Below are positions 6,676 to 13,562 of a DNA stretch of 15,533 nt, piece after piece. The position numbers and the translations under genes are program-made. The stretch lies in contig JAIXTZ010000290.1 of NCBI GenBank assembly GCA_027483745.1, forward strand, positions 1-15,533, given 5' to 3'. Position 1 is the stretch's first letter; each line of letters begins with the position of its first letter. The stretch is from Lysobacteraceae bacterium (GTDB taxonomy: Bacteria > Pseudomonadota > Gammaproteobacteria > Xanthomonadales > Xanthomonadaceae). The notes below the pieces were generated by a model. That model had not been told where the DNA came from. It searched no databases and saw only the letters and a list, made by a program, of their open reading frames with translations.

Positions 6676-8745
6676 TTAGAAGAAGACGCGCAGGCCGGCG
6701 GTGAGGTTGCGGCCCATCAGCGGGGCGACGTCCTTCAGGAACGACGTGTGCAGGCGGGCTTCTTCGTCCGTCAGGTTGGTGCCCTGCAGGTAGGCTTCCC
6801 AGCCGAAGGTCTGCGTGTCCCAGTGGTAGGCCACCTGCGCGTTCACGAGCGTGTAGCCATCGGTCGGCGTTTCGCCGGCGGCGACGTCGTCCTGCGAGCG
6901 GTAGCGCACCGCGCCGAGGCTCGCGCGCCAGGCGTCGAGGGTCCAGCCCAGGTCGAGGCCGAAGCGGCCCGGCGCGATGCGCGGCAAGTTGCCACCGGCA
7001 TCGAGCTCACCGGACACGCCGTCGGCGAACCCGCGCAGCGTCCAGGTGCCGTTCGCCGCCTCGGCCAGCGTGACCGTGCCTTCGATCTCCCAGCCGCGGA
7101 AGTCGGCGTCCGCCTGCGTCCACACGCGCACCGGCAGGTCCTCGATCTCGAGGCCGGTGTCGGCGAGGTAGATGAAATCGTCGAAGCGCGTCTGGTAGAT
7201 CGCGGCGCGGCCTTCGAAGCGGTCACCGTGCAGGTGCACGCCGAGCTCGGCGCGGTCGGCCGTCTCGGTCTCGAGGAACGGGTCGCCGATCTCGTAGGTC
7301 GAGGTGGCGACGTGCGTGCCTTCAGCGAAGAGCTCCTCGGCACCGGGCGCGCGCTCGGCGCGGTCCAGGTTCAGCGTCAGGTGCCACAGCTCGGCGGGGG
7401 CCCAGCGCAGGCCGATCGAGCCGCTATTGGTGTCGAAGTCACGCTCGACGAGGCCGTTGGCCATGCCGACGTCGATGCGGTCGTGGCGCGCGCCGAGTTC
7501 GAGCTTGAAGGCGCCGAATTCGCGCTCCTGCATCACGAACAGGCCGCGGTCGCGGCTGGTGCTGGCGGGGACGAAGGCCTCTTCGCCGATGGCTTCGAAG
7601 TCCCGATCCCCGTACTGCAGGCCAATGGCGCCGTTCCAGCCCCAGATCTCGTTCTGGACCGCCTCGAGGCGCGTCTCGCTGGCCTCGTTGATGAAGCGCG
7701 TGCCGACTTCGCTGCCCTCGAATTCGACGTGCTCGTAGTCGTTGAAGGTGGCGTGCACCGCGATCTGCTTCAGCGGGCCGAGGTCGTTGATGCCGAAGCG
7801 CAGGTCGGAGCGGTCCTGGTCGAGTTCAATGCGGACGCCGCCTTCTTCCTCGCCACCGTGGGCATGGCCCCCCGGGATGCCGTAGTCGGTGCCGTAGTTC
7901 GACAGCGCGCCGCCGAAGAAGACGCGATCGCCGAGGTAGGCCAAGCCGCCCGCGAGCGAACGGCTGTTGGTCGCCGAGTTCTCCAGCGTGCCGCGCTCGA
8001 AATCGGCCGGGTCCTCGCCCTCGGCGATTTCCTCGGCGCGGAGGCCTGCCGAGTAGACGTAATCGGGCACGTCGATGTCGGCGGTGTCGCGCACCAGGCC
8101 GTCGAGGTGCCAGGCCCAGTGGCCGCCGCCGCCGTCAACGCGGAACAGGCCGGCCTTCTCGTCGTTGCCGCTGCCCGCGCGCAGTTCGGCGCGGCCCGAA
8201 ACCAGGCGATCGCTGCGCTCGGTCGGGATGCGGTTGTCGACCACGTTGACCGCGCCGCCGATGGCGCCGTTGCCGAAGAAAAGGTTCGCCGGGCCTTTCA
8301 GGACTTCGATGCTGTCGGCGAGGAAGGGCTCGACGGACACGGCGTGGTCGACGCTGACGGTCGACACGTCGAGCGTGGAGAGGCCGTTCGCCAGCACCGA
8401 GACGCGTGCGCCGTCGAGGCCGCGGATGATCGGACGGCCGACGCCCGGGCCGAAATGGCTGCTCTGCACGCCCGGAAGGGACACGAGGGTTTCACCCAGC
8501 GTGCCTGCACGGCGGTCGTCGAGCGCCACGCCGGCCATCACGTCGACGGGGCGGGCGAGTTCGTCGAGCGCCGTGTCGAGCGGGCTGGCGGTGACCTTCA
8601 CCTCGTCGAGCTTGCGGGCTTCATCGCGCGCGGCCTGGGTGGCATGCGGGTGGGTCGCATCGGCAGCGAAGGCCGGCGCGGACAGCGCGGCGGCAACGGA
8701 CAGGGCAAGGGCGGAACGCACAAGCGATCGGGTCATGAACGGCAT
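6676..8745 (-). CDS. TonB-dependent outer-membrane receptor, ZnuD-like (probable zinc uptake)
   Basis: Outer-membrane beta-barrel receptor energised by TonB. From ATG 8736 the protein has a clear signal peptide, MTRSLVRSALALSVAAALSA followed by PAFA (residues 1-24), then a TonB-box-like region LDEVKVTA, a plug domain (about 43-160, with RPIIRGLDGARV and LFFGNGAIGGAVNVVDN), and a barrel ending in the aromatic VFF typical of Omp proteins. Zinc specificity is inferred from an extracellular-loop motif GIPGGHAHGGEEEGG (His291, His293), which resembles the His/acidic loop of neisserial ZnuD, and from the Zur-like site upstream. ATG 8745 (three codons earlier, as given here) and 8736 are both plausible starts; a longer frame to 8814 would destroy the signal peptide. 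Copper or another metal as substrate remains possible. Confidence 0.85.
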   Translation of the reverse strand: MPFMTRSLVRSALALSVAAALSAPAFAADATHPHATQAARDEARKLDEVKVTASPLDTALDELARPVDVMAGVALDDRRAGTLGETLVSLPGVQSSHFGPGVGRPIIRGLDGARVSVLANGLSTLDVSTVSVDHAVSVEPFLADSIEVLKGPANLFFGNGAIGGAVNVVDNRIPTERSDRLVSGRAELRAGSGNDEKAGLFRVDGGGGHWAWHLDGLVRDTADIDVPDYVYSAGLRAEEIAEGEDPADFERGTLENSATNSRSLAGGLAYLGDRVFFGGALSNYGTDYGIPGGHAHGGEEEGGVRIELDQDRSDLRFGINDLGPLKQIAVHATFNDYEHVEFEGSEVGTRFINEASETRLEAVQNEIWGWNGAIGLQYGDRDFEAIGEEAFVPASTSRDRGLFVMQEREFGAFKLELGARHDRIDVGMANGLVERDFDTNSGSIGLRWAPAELWHLTLNLDRAERAPGAEELFAEGTHVATSTYEIGDPFLETETADRAELGVHLHGDRFEGRAAIYQTRFDDFIYLADTGLEIEDLPVRVWTQADADFRGWEIEGTVTLAEAANGTWTLRGFADGVSGELDAGGNLPRIAPGRFGLDLGWTLDAWRASLGAVRYRSQDDVAAGETPTDGYTLVNAQVAYHWDTQTFGWEAYLQGTNLTDEEARLHTSFLKDVAPLMGRNLTAGLRVFF

Positions 8746-8786
8746 CCGGATGGAAAGAAGGTGACGCGGAAGGGCTTCCCGTACGG

Positions 8787-8803
8787 ATGTTATAGTATTG
8801 CGG
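8787..8803. promoter_or_regulatory. Candidate Zur box between the receptor and MerC genes
   Basis: ATGTTATAGTATTGCGG matches the gammaproteobacterial Zur consensus ATGTTATANTATAACAT, as I recall it, at 12 of 16 defined positions, with a perfect left half (8 of 8) and a weak right half (4 of 8). It overlaps possible -10 hexamers on both strands: TATAGT (8791-8796, plus) and TATAAC (8794-8789, minus). A repressor bound here would block both divergent genes. Confidence 0.5.
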
Positions 8804-8829
8804 TCGAAGCTCAACCCGTCCCGGAAGTC

Positions 8830-9354
8830 ATGGCGCGCTCACTCCTTGCAAGCAACCCGTCCGTCGAGGCGCGCGGGCGCTGGTATGACCGGCTCGGCGC
8901 GACCGCGGCGACGCTCTGTGCCGTCCACTGCGCCGTCCTGCCGCTGGCAATGGCGTTCCTGCCCGCGCTCGGTCTCGAGTTCCTCGCGTCGCACGCGTTC
9001 GAGGGCTTCTTCCTTGCGTTCACCTCGGTGTTCGCCGCCCTGTCGGTCGGCCACAGCCTGCGCGCGCACGGCCGGTTTTTCGCCTGGCCGCTGCTGGTCA
9101 CCGGCTTGGCGATCCTCTTCGCCGAACGCTTCGTGCCCGCCATCCACGACCACCCCGTGCTTCACGCACTGACGATGACGACGGCGGGCAGCTTGGTGGC
9201 CGTCGCGCATCTGCTGAATCTGCGCCTCGCACACGGCAGGGCCGGTGCGCCGGCCTGCGACGGCCACGCCCATGCCCACGACGAGGCCTCGGGTGGTACA
9301 CTCCGGCCCCTTTCCGATCAACCTCACAAGAATTCAGGAGTGTCCCATGGGTAA
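8830..9354 (+). CDS. MerC-domain inner-membrane protein
   Basis: Small integral membrane protein of the MerC family, named after a mercury-uptake protein; chromosomal members mostly have unknown cargo. The 174-residue product has the hallmark start of the domain, DRLGATAATLCAVHCAVLPL, with Cys30, His33, Cys34 and Pro38 in the first membrane segment. About four hydrophobic segments can be seen between residues 24 and 134. A His/Cys-rich tail follows (CDGHAHAHDE). No mer genes (merR, merT, merP, merA) are nearby, so mercury resistance is unlikely. Its divergent placement against a ZnuD-like receptor, with a shared Zur-like site, suggests a role in zinc or another divalent metal. The weak ribosome binding site GGAA precedes ATG 8830. 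The 3' end overlaps the bTHX start by 8 nt. Confidence 0.82.
   Translation: MARSLLASNPSVEARGRWYDRLGATAATLCAVHCAVLPLAMAFLPALGLEFLASHAFEGFFLAFTSVFAALSVGHSLRAHGRFFAWPLLVTGLAILFAERFVPAIHDHPVLHALTMTTAGSLVAVAHLLNLRLAHGRAGAPACDGHAHAHDEASGGTLRPLSDQPHKNSGVSHG
9297..9302 (+). promoter_or_regulatory. Possible internal -10 for the bTHX gene
   Basis: TACACT lies inside the 3' end of the MerC gene, 44 nt before ATG 9347, and matches the hexamer proposed for gltX. No clear -35 is present. It would let the ribosomal protein be made independently of the metal gene. Confidence 0.3.
9336..9340 (+). promoter_or_regulatory. Ribosome binding site of the bTHX gene
   Basis: AGGAG ends 6 nt before ATG 9347. It is the best Shine-Dalgarno sequence on this side of the window and fixes the start of the short gene. 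Confidence 0.8.
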
Positions 9355-9529
9355 GGGTGACCGCAAGACCGCCAAGGGCAAGCGTTACAACGCGTCCTAC
9401 GGCAACGCCCGTCCGCACCAGTCGGTCGTCAAGGCCGGCACCACGGCGGTGAAGGCCGCCCCGGCCAAGGCGCCGGCCGCCAAGAAGGCTCCGGCCAAGA
9501 AGGCCCCGGCCAAGAAGGCTTCGGCCTGA
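9347..9529 (+). CDS. 30S ribosomal protein bTHX (THX/S31 family)
   Basis: Very small basic protein of the 30S subunit head, first described in Thermus and found in many proteobacteria. The 60-residue product begins MGKGDRKTAKGKRYNASYGN, the conserved THX core (GKGD, KGK, SYG). After about residue 27 comes a Lys/Ala/Pro tail with AKKAP-type repeats, as in xanthomonad-like relatives and longer than the Thermus protein. It contains no cysteine. The strong ribosome binding site AGGAG (9336-9340) supports ATG 9347; the same frame extends upstream but without the family signature. Its start lies inside the end of the MerC gene, and two hairpins follow the stop. Confidence 0.92.
   Translation: MGKGDRKTAKGKRYNASYGNARPHQSVVKAGTTAVKAAPAKAPAAKKAPAKKAPAKKASA
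9479..9523 (+). repeat. Three 15-bp tandem repeats in the bTHX tail
   Basis: Three copies with unit GCCAAGAAGGCTCCG and 1-2 base differences (9479-9493, 9494-9508, 9509-9523), encoding AKKAP, AKKAP and AKKAS. The copies are in frame, so gain or loss of a unit only changes tail length. Confidence 0.9.
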
Positions 9530-9536
9530 GGGTCTT

Positions 9537-9556
9537 GGGCCGGTTCCGACCGGCCC
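9537..9556 (+). repeat. 8-bp hairpin with a UNCG-type loop after bTHX
   Basis: GGGCCGGT (9537-9544), loop TCCG (9545-9548), ACCGGCCC (9549-9556), a perfect stem beginning 7 nt after the bTHX stop. No T-run follows, so it is more likely a transcript-stabilising 3' structure than the terminator itself. Confidence 0.7.
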
Positions 9557-9589
9557 CCTGCAGCCCCTGCCCGGCAGGAGGATGCGCCG

Positions 9590-9616
9590 AACGCCCCGCG
9601 CACACCGCGGGGCGTT
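9590..9616. terminator. Terminator-like hairpin between bTHX and hutI
   Basis: An 11-bp perfect stem: AACGCCCCGCG (9590-9600), loop CACAC (9601-9605), CGCGGGGCGTT (9606-9616). It is followed on the plus strand by TGCGTTT. It sits between convergent genes, 7 nt beyond the hutI stop, and probably ends both transcripts, although its T-tracts are short. Confidence 0.75.
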
Positions 9617-9623
9617 TGCGTTT

Positions 9624-10850
9624 CTACAGGGCCGATCCGACCGCCAGCGCCCGCCCGCCGGACCACAGGGCCGTTGGTCGCATGGCGCCGATCCAATAGC
9701 TGAGCTCGGAAGGATGTCGTGCCGGCCACAGCGCGAGGTCGGCACGAAGCCCAGCGGCGATCTGCCCGCGATCGGCGAGGCCCAGCGCGGCGGCAGCGTG
9801 CTGCGTCGCGCCGCGTAGGCTTTCCTCTGGCGTCAGGCGGAAATGCGTGCAGGCCAGGGACATCGCCAACGGCAGCGAGCGCAGGGGCGAGGTCCCCGGG
9901 TTGAGGTCGGTGCTGACCGCCATCGGCACGCCATGGCGCCGGAACGCCCCGATGGGGGGCTGCTTCGTCTCCCGCAGGCAATGGAAGCTGCCGGGCAGCA
10001 GCACCGCCACGGTGCCGGCCGCGGCCATCGCCGCCACCGCATCCTCGCCGGTGTATTCAACGTGGTCGGCCGAGAGCCCACGATACGAGGAAACCAGGGC
10101 GGCGCCCCCGCCGTCGCTGAGCTGGTCGGCGTGCAGCTTCACCGGCAGGCCGAGCGCGGTCGCGGCTTCGAACACCCGCTCGGTCTGGGCCGCATCGAAG
10201 CCGATGCGTTCGCAGAACGCGTCGACGGCATCGACGAGCCCCTGGGCGTGCAAGGTGGGCAGCCAGCCGATGATCGCGGCCACGTAATCATCGGCCCGGC
10301 CGGCGAACTCCGCAGGCACGGCGTGCGCGCCAAGGAACGTGGTCCGCACCGTGATGCCGAGCCGCTCGCCGATGCGCCGCGCGACGCGCAGCATCTTCGC
10401 CTCGTCGACGAGTGTCAGGCCGTAGCCGGACTTGATCTCGAGCGTGGTGCAGCCGCTGGCGACGAGGGCCCGCGCGCGCGGCAGCGATTCGCGAAGCAGC
10501 ACGTCGTCGTCGGCGGCGCGGGTCGCACGGACGGTCGAGAGGATGCCTCCGCCGGCTTTCGCGATCGCTTCGTACGTGGCGCCGTTCAAGCGCTGTTCGA
10601 ACTCCTCTGCGCGGTCGCCGGCGAACACCAGATGGGTATGGCAATCGATCAGTCCGGGCGTGAGCAGGGCCTGCTGGCCGTCGACGGGATCGAGGCCGAG
10701 CAGGCTTCCGTCCATGGCGCTGAGCGCTCCCGCCTGCGCGATGCGGCCTTCGACGACCGCCACGGCGCCATCCTCGACGGGCGCATAGCCGCTGGTGCCG
10801 TCGAGCGTGACGAGGCGGATGTTGCGCAGCAGAAACGTCGACGGATCCAC
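9624..10850 (-). CDS. hutI: Imidazolonepropionase
   Basis: Cytoplasmic amidohydrolase, third step of histidine breakdown: opens 4-imidazolone-5-propionate to N-formimino-L-glutamate. Family marks are TPGLIDCHTHLVFAGDR with metal-binding His71 and His73, the substrate-region sequence LNGATYEAIAKAGGGILSTV, TTLEIKSGYGL, KLHADQL, and STDLNPGTS with the metal-site Asp near the end. From GTG 10850 the protein has 408 residues, the usual size. An in-frame ATG at 10904 would add 18 residues (426 in total) with no family resemblance and would place the likely promoter (10880-10909) inside the gene, so I prefer GTG, although no Shine-Dalgarno precedes either. It is divergent from hutF; hutH, hutU and hutG are absent here. 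Confidence 0.92.
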   Translation of the reverse strand: MDPSTFLLRNIRLVTLDGTSGYAPVEDGAVAVVEGRIAQAGALSAMDGSLLGLDPVDGQQALLTPGLIDCHTHLVFAGDRAEEFEQRLNGATYEAIAKAGGGILSTVRATRAADDDVLLRESLPRARALVASGCTTLEIKSGYGLTLVDEAKMLRVARRIGERLGITVRTTFLGAHAVPAEFAGRADDYVAAIIGWLPTLHAQGLVDAVDAFCERIGFDAAQTERVFEAATALGLPVKLHADQLSDGGGAALVSSYRGLSADHVEYTGEDAVAAMAAAGTVAVLLPGSFHCLRETKQPPIGAFRRHGVPMAVSTDLNPGTSPLRSLPLAMSLACTHFRLTPEESLRGATQHAAAALGLADRGQIAAGLRADLALWPARHPSELSYWIGAMRPTALWSGGRALAVGSAL

Positions 10851-10879
10851 GAGGCCATTCGGGCGGTAGGGGTGTCGCG

Positions 10880-10909
10880 AGCATACCGGTGCCGGCCTTA
10901 GCATGTCGG
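10880..10909 (-). promoter_or_regulatory. Possible sigma70 promoter of hutI
   Basis: On the minus strand, CCGACA (10909-10904) and TATGCT (10885-10880) are separated by 18 nt. This would start transcription near 10873, about 23 nt before GTG 10850. The -35 lies inside the palindrome 10904-10919. Confidence 0.35.
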
Positions 10910-10919
10910 ACTTCCGACA
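10904..10919. promoter_or_regulatory. 16-bp perfect palindrome between hutI and hutF, candidate operator
   Basis: TGTCGGACTTCCGACA: two 7-bp arms (10904-10910, 10913-10919) around CT. It sits in the divergent promoter region 12 nt before the hutF ATG and overlaps the proposed hutI -35. A dimeric repressor such as a HutC-type regulator is the natural guess, but the sequence is not a motif I can assign to a named family. Confidence 0.55.
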
Positions 10920-10931
10920 CGAGCCGATCCG

Positions 10932-12251
10932 ATGACCTTGCTGCAGGCCGATGCGCTGTTCGATGGACGCCAGTGGCGCAACGATGCCGCGCTGCCGGTC
11001 GATGTCGCCACCCGAGCGGCCTGGGTCGTGCCCGGAATCGCCAACCTCCATTCGCACGCCTTCCAGCGGGCGATGGCCGGGCTTACCGAGCGCCAGCAGT
11101 CGGAGGCCGACAGCTTCTGGACTTGGCGGGAGTGGATGTACCGCTTTGCCGCCGCGCTGTCGCCCGACGACGTGCATGTCATCGCGCGCCAGCTCTACGT
11201 CGAGATGCTGGAAGCAGGGTTCACCAGCGTCTGCGAGTTCCATTACCTGCACCACGACGTCGACGGCCGCCCCTACGCCCGGCCTGCCGCGATGGCCGAG
11301 GCGATCCTCGCCGCGGCGCAGTCCGTCGGTCTCCGCCTCACCTTGCTGCCCGTTCTGTATCAGCGAGGCGGCTTCGACGGCCGCGCGCTCTCCGAGCGCC
11401 AGCAGCGCTTTGGCCATGGCACCGATGCGTTCGTGCGCCTCGTCGACGACGTGCGCCGCGCGTCATCGGCGATGCCGGGCGTGCGCGTCGGGGTGGCTTT
11501 CCACAGCCTCCGCGCCGTCGCGCTGTCGACGATGCGCGAGGTGCTCGCCGCCCTCGACGAGCCCGGTATGCCCGTGCACCTCCACGTGGCGGAGCAGCAG
11601 GCGGAAGTGGCGGACAGCCTCGCCACCCATGGCCGTCGTCCCGTGCAGCTCCTGCTCGACGAGCTGCCGGTCGATGCGCGCTGGACGCTGGTGCACGCGA
11701 CGCATGTCGACGGCGCCGAGATCCGGGGCATCGCCGACCGTGGCGCGACGGTGGCGATCTGCCCGACCACGGAAGCCAACCTCGGTGACGGCCTGTTCCC
11801 GCTGCGCGCCTTCCTCGCGGCGGGTGGCTGCTATGGCATCGGCTCGGACAGCCATGTGTCGGTTTCGCCGATCGAGGAGCTGCGCTGGTTGGAGTACGGG
11901 CAGCGCCTCGCGGAACAGAAGCGCAGCCGGGCGCTATTGGGACCCGGAAGCAATGCCGACGCCATGCTGAATGCCGTTGCCGCTTCGGCGGCCGCATCGA
12001 CGGGGCAGGCCGTCGGCGTTCTCGACGCGAGCTCGGCCGTCGATGCGTTGGTGATCGATGCCGAGGCGCCGGCCCTTGCGGGTGCGACGCGCGACGACGT
12101 GCTGGATCGCTGGGTGTTCTGCGGCAATCGCCCGCTGGTGCGCGACGTGTTCGTGGGGGGGCGCCGCGTGGTGGAGGGCGGTCGCCATGCGCAACGCGAG
12201 TCTGCAGCGGCCGGTTACGCGGCGACGCTGCGCCGCCTGCTGTCGGCCTGA
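10932..12251 (+). CDS. hutF: Formimidoylglutamate deiminase
   Basis: Cytoplasmic amidohydrolase that turns N-formimino-L-glutamate into N-formyl-L-glutamate and ammonia, the next step after HutI in the five-step histidine route. The 439-residue product shows PGIANLHSHAFQRAMAGL (metal ligands His40 and His42), FWTWREWMYRF, HLHVAEQQAEV, LVHATHVDGAE, and the diagnostic GSDSHVSVSPIEELRWLEYG carrying the metal-site Asp. The N-terminal beta-strand part before HSH is about 15 residues shorter than I expect for the family, with ATG 10932 the only good start. It is divergent from hutI, and its last 37 nt overlap the convergent homoserine dehydrogenase gene. The route implies a formylglutamate amidohydrolase (HutG) elsewhere. 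Confidence 0.94.
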   Translation: MTLLQADALFDGRQWRNDAALPVDVATRAAWVVPGIANLHSHAFQRAMAGLTERQQSEADSFWTWREWMYRFAAALSPDDVHVIARQLYVEMLEAGFTSVCEFHYLHHDVDGRPYARPAAMAEAILAAAQSVGLRLTLLPVLYQRGGFDGRALSERQQRFGHGTDAFVRLVDDVRRASSAMPGVRVGVAFHSLRAVALSTMREVLAALDEPGMPVHLHVAEQQAEVADSLATHGRRPVQLLLDELPVDARWTLVHATHVDGAEIRGIADRGATVAICPTTEANLGDGLFPLRAFLAAGGCYGIGSDSHVSVSPIEELRWLEYGQRLAEQKRSRALLGPGSNADAMLNAVAASAAASTGQAVGVLDASSAVDALVIDAEAPALAGATRDDVLDRWVFCGNRPLVRDVFVGGRRVVEGGRHAQRESAAAGYAATLRRLLSA

Positions 12252-13360
12252 GCGCTGCGCACGAGCGTCTGCGCGGCGGCGATGACGTCGCTGAGGACGC
12301 CGGCCGCGGTGATGTCCGGCCCGGCACCGGGGCCGCCCAGCCACAAGGGGCGCTCGTGCTGCAGGTCGGTTTCGATGCGCACGAGGTTTTGCCCCGCCGG
12401 CAGCGTGGCGAAGGGGGACGCGGCGTCGAGTTCGCGCAGCGCGATGCGCGCGCCCTGGGCGTCGACCTCGGCGAGGATGGCCCAGCGTCTCTCCGCGGCC
12501 TTGGCCTTCGCGATGCGCGAGGCCCAGCGGGCATCTTCCGCCTCGAGGTGGTTGGCCCAATCGTCGCGGTGGGTCGCGGCGCAGTCGGCGAACGGGGTTA
12601 CCGACACCTCATGCGGTTCGATGGCGAATCCCGCCTCGCGGGCGAGGACCAGCAGTTTGCGCACGAGGTCCTCGGCGCGCAGGTCCTCGCCGGCGTCCGG
12701 TTCGGTGTAACCGAGCGACTGCGCTTCGGCGAGTGCAACGGAGAACGCTTGGCCGCCGTGCAGCCGCTCCAACAGGAAGCTCAGCGAACCCGACAGCACG
12801 CCCTGGATGGCGCGGACGCCTTCGCCGCGCAGGGCGAGGTCGCGCAGGGGGCCAAGAATCGGGATCGCCGCCCCCACCGTCGTCTCGAAGCGGTAGGGTG
12901 CGCCGCTCGCCGCGGCGGCGCGTTGGATCTGCCGATAGAACGTGAGCTCGCGGGCGTTCGCGCGCTTGTTGGCCGTGGCGATGCCGAGGCCGCCCGCCAG
13001 CCACTCGGGATAGCGCGCGGCGATGGCGTCGCTGGCCGTGCAGTCGACGACGACGGCCGGCGCGATCCGCGGCGACTGGAGGTGCGCGAACAGCGACTCG
13101 ACCTCGTCTTCGCGACGCGGACGAAGGGCCGTATCGAGTCGATCGGGGGCGAGGCCATCGAGGTCGTAGGCGAAGCCGCGACGGTCGAAGGCCGCCAGCA
13201 GGCGCAGGTCGACACCGGCGCGCCGGGCGATGGCCCCCTGCTGTTCGGCGAGGCGGCGTCGGAACGCCGTGCCGACCTGCCCGCGGGCCCCGATGAGCAC
13301 GAGGTCGAGGCGCGGGGCATGGACGAGGTCTTGGGGAGGAAGCAGGTGGGCAAGCGTCAT
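12215..13360 (-). CDS. Homoserine dehydrogenase (stand-alone, MetL/ThrA C-terminal type)
   Basis: NAD(P)-dependent reduction of aspartate semialdehyde to homoserine, the branch point to threonine and methionine. The 381-residue product has a nucleotide-binding start LVLIGARGQVG (20-30), TANKRANA, GVLSGSLSFLLERL and LGYTEPDAGEDLRAEDLVRKLLVLAREAG, which resemble the dehydrogenase half of ThrA/MetL. There is no aspartokinase half and no C-terminal ACT domain, so feedback inhibition by threonine through ACT is not expected. ATG 13360 is chosen because the glycine-rich loop follows at the usual distance; the frame extends upstream to 13570 through AT-rich DNA that encodes nothing family-like. A weak GAGA precedes the ATG. 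The 3' end overlaps hutF by 37 nt, tail to tail. Confidence 0.92.
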   Translation of the reverse strand: MTLAHLLPPQDLVHAPRLDLVLIGARGQVGTAFRRRLAEQQGAIARRAGVDLRLLAAFDRRGFAYDLDGLAPDRLDTALRPRREDEVESLFAHLQSPRIAPAVVVDCTASDAIAARYPEWLAGGLGIATANKRANARELTFYRQIQRAAAASGAPYRFETTVGAAIPILGPLRDLALRGEGVRAIQGVLSGSLSFLLERLHGGQAFSVALAEAQSLGYTEPDAGEDLRAEDLVRKLLVLAREAGFAIEPHEVSVTPFADCAATHRDDWANHLEAEDARWASRIAKAKAAERRWAILAEVDAQGARIALRELDAASPFATLPAGQNLVRIETDLQHERPLWLGGPGAGPDITAAGVLSDVIAAAQTLVRSAQADSRRRSVAA

Positions 13361-13562
13361 GGAGGTTCTCTTTAATATCTTTTGATCAAGATGAAGAGAT
13401 ATATAAATGCCGTCCAGTGACGAATTGGAATAAGCGACCGATCCACGGCGTCTGCGCGCCTTGGCCCCTTTGCCGACGATCGGTGAACGAAACCGGGACA
13501 TGGCGTTAACCCCCTGCCTACCGCCATTGGCTACGGTGCGCGGCCCTGTCTCCGGCGATCGC
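13361..13562. promoter_or_regulatory. Divergent intergenic region with AT-rich island
   Basis: This 202-nt gap between the homoserine dehydrogenase and carboxylate-amine ligase genes holds the only clearly AT-rich stretch in the window (13366-13440). Inside are ATCTT (13377-13381) and AAGAT (13388-13392) as a 5-bp inverted repeat with 6-nt spacing, the palindrome TTGATCAA (13382-13389), a wider pair ATATCT (13375-13380) and AGATAT (13397-13402), and a plus-strand TATAAA (13402-13407) that may be a -10. These look like overlapping promoter and operator elements; I cannot name the regulator. I see nothing clear from 13441 to 13562. Confidence 0.5.

Noticed and set aside
6427..8829. Long plus-strand open frame running across the receptor gene into the MerC gene
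   Set aside because: Only the part from 8830 shows a protein family; the rest is antisense to the TonB-dependent receptor and spans the terminator.
8830..9354. Mercury resistance locus
   Set aside because: Only a MerC-domain protein is present; no merR, merT, merP or merA sequence lies in the window.
10905..11417. N-terminal extension of the hutI frame beyond 10904
   Set aside because: It is antisense to hutF, has no family resemblance, and would put the promoter region inside the gene.
13361..13440. SAM or threonine riboswitch/attenuator before homoserine dehydrogenase
   Set aside because: The leader is short and AT-rich, without the long paired helices of SAM riboswitches and without a leader peptide rich in Thr or Ile codons.
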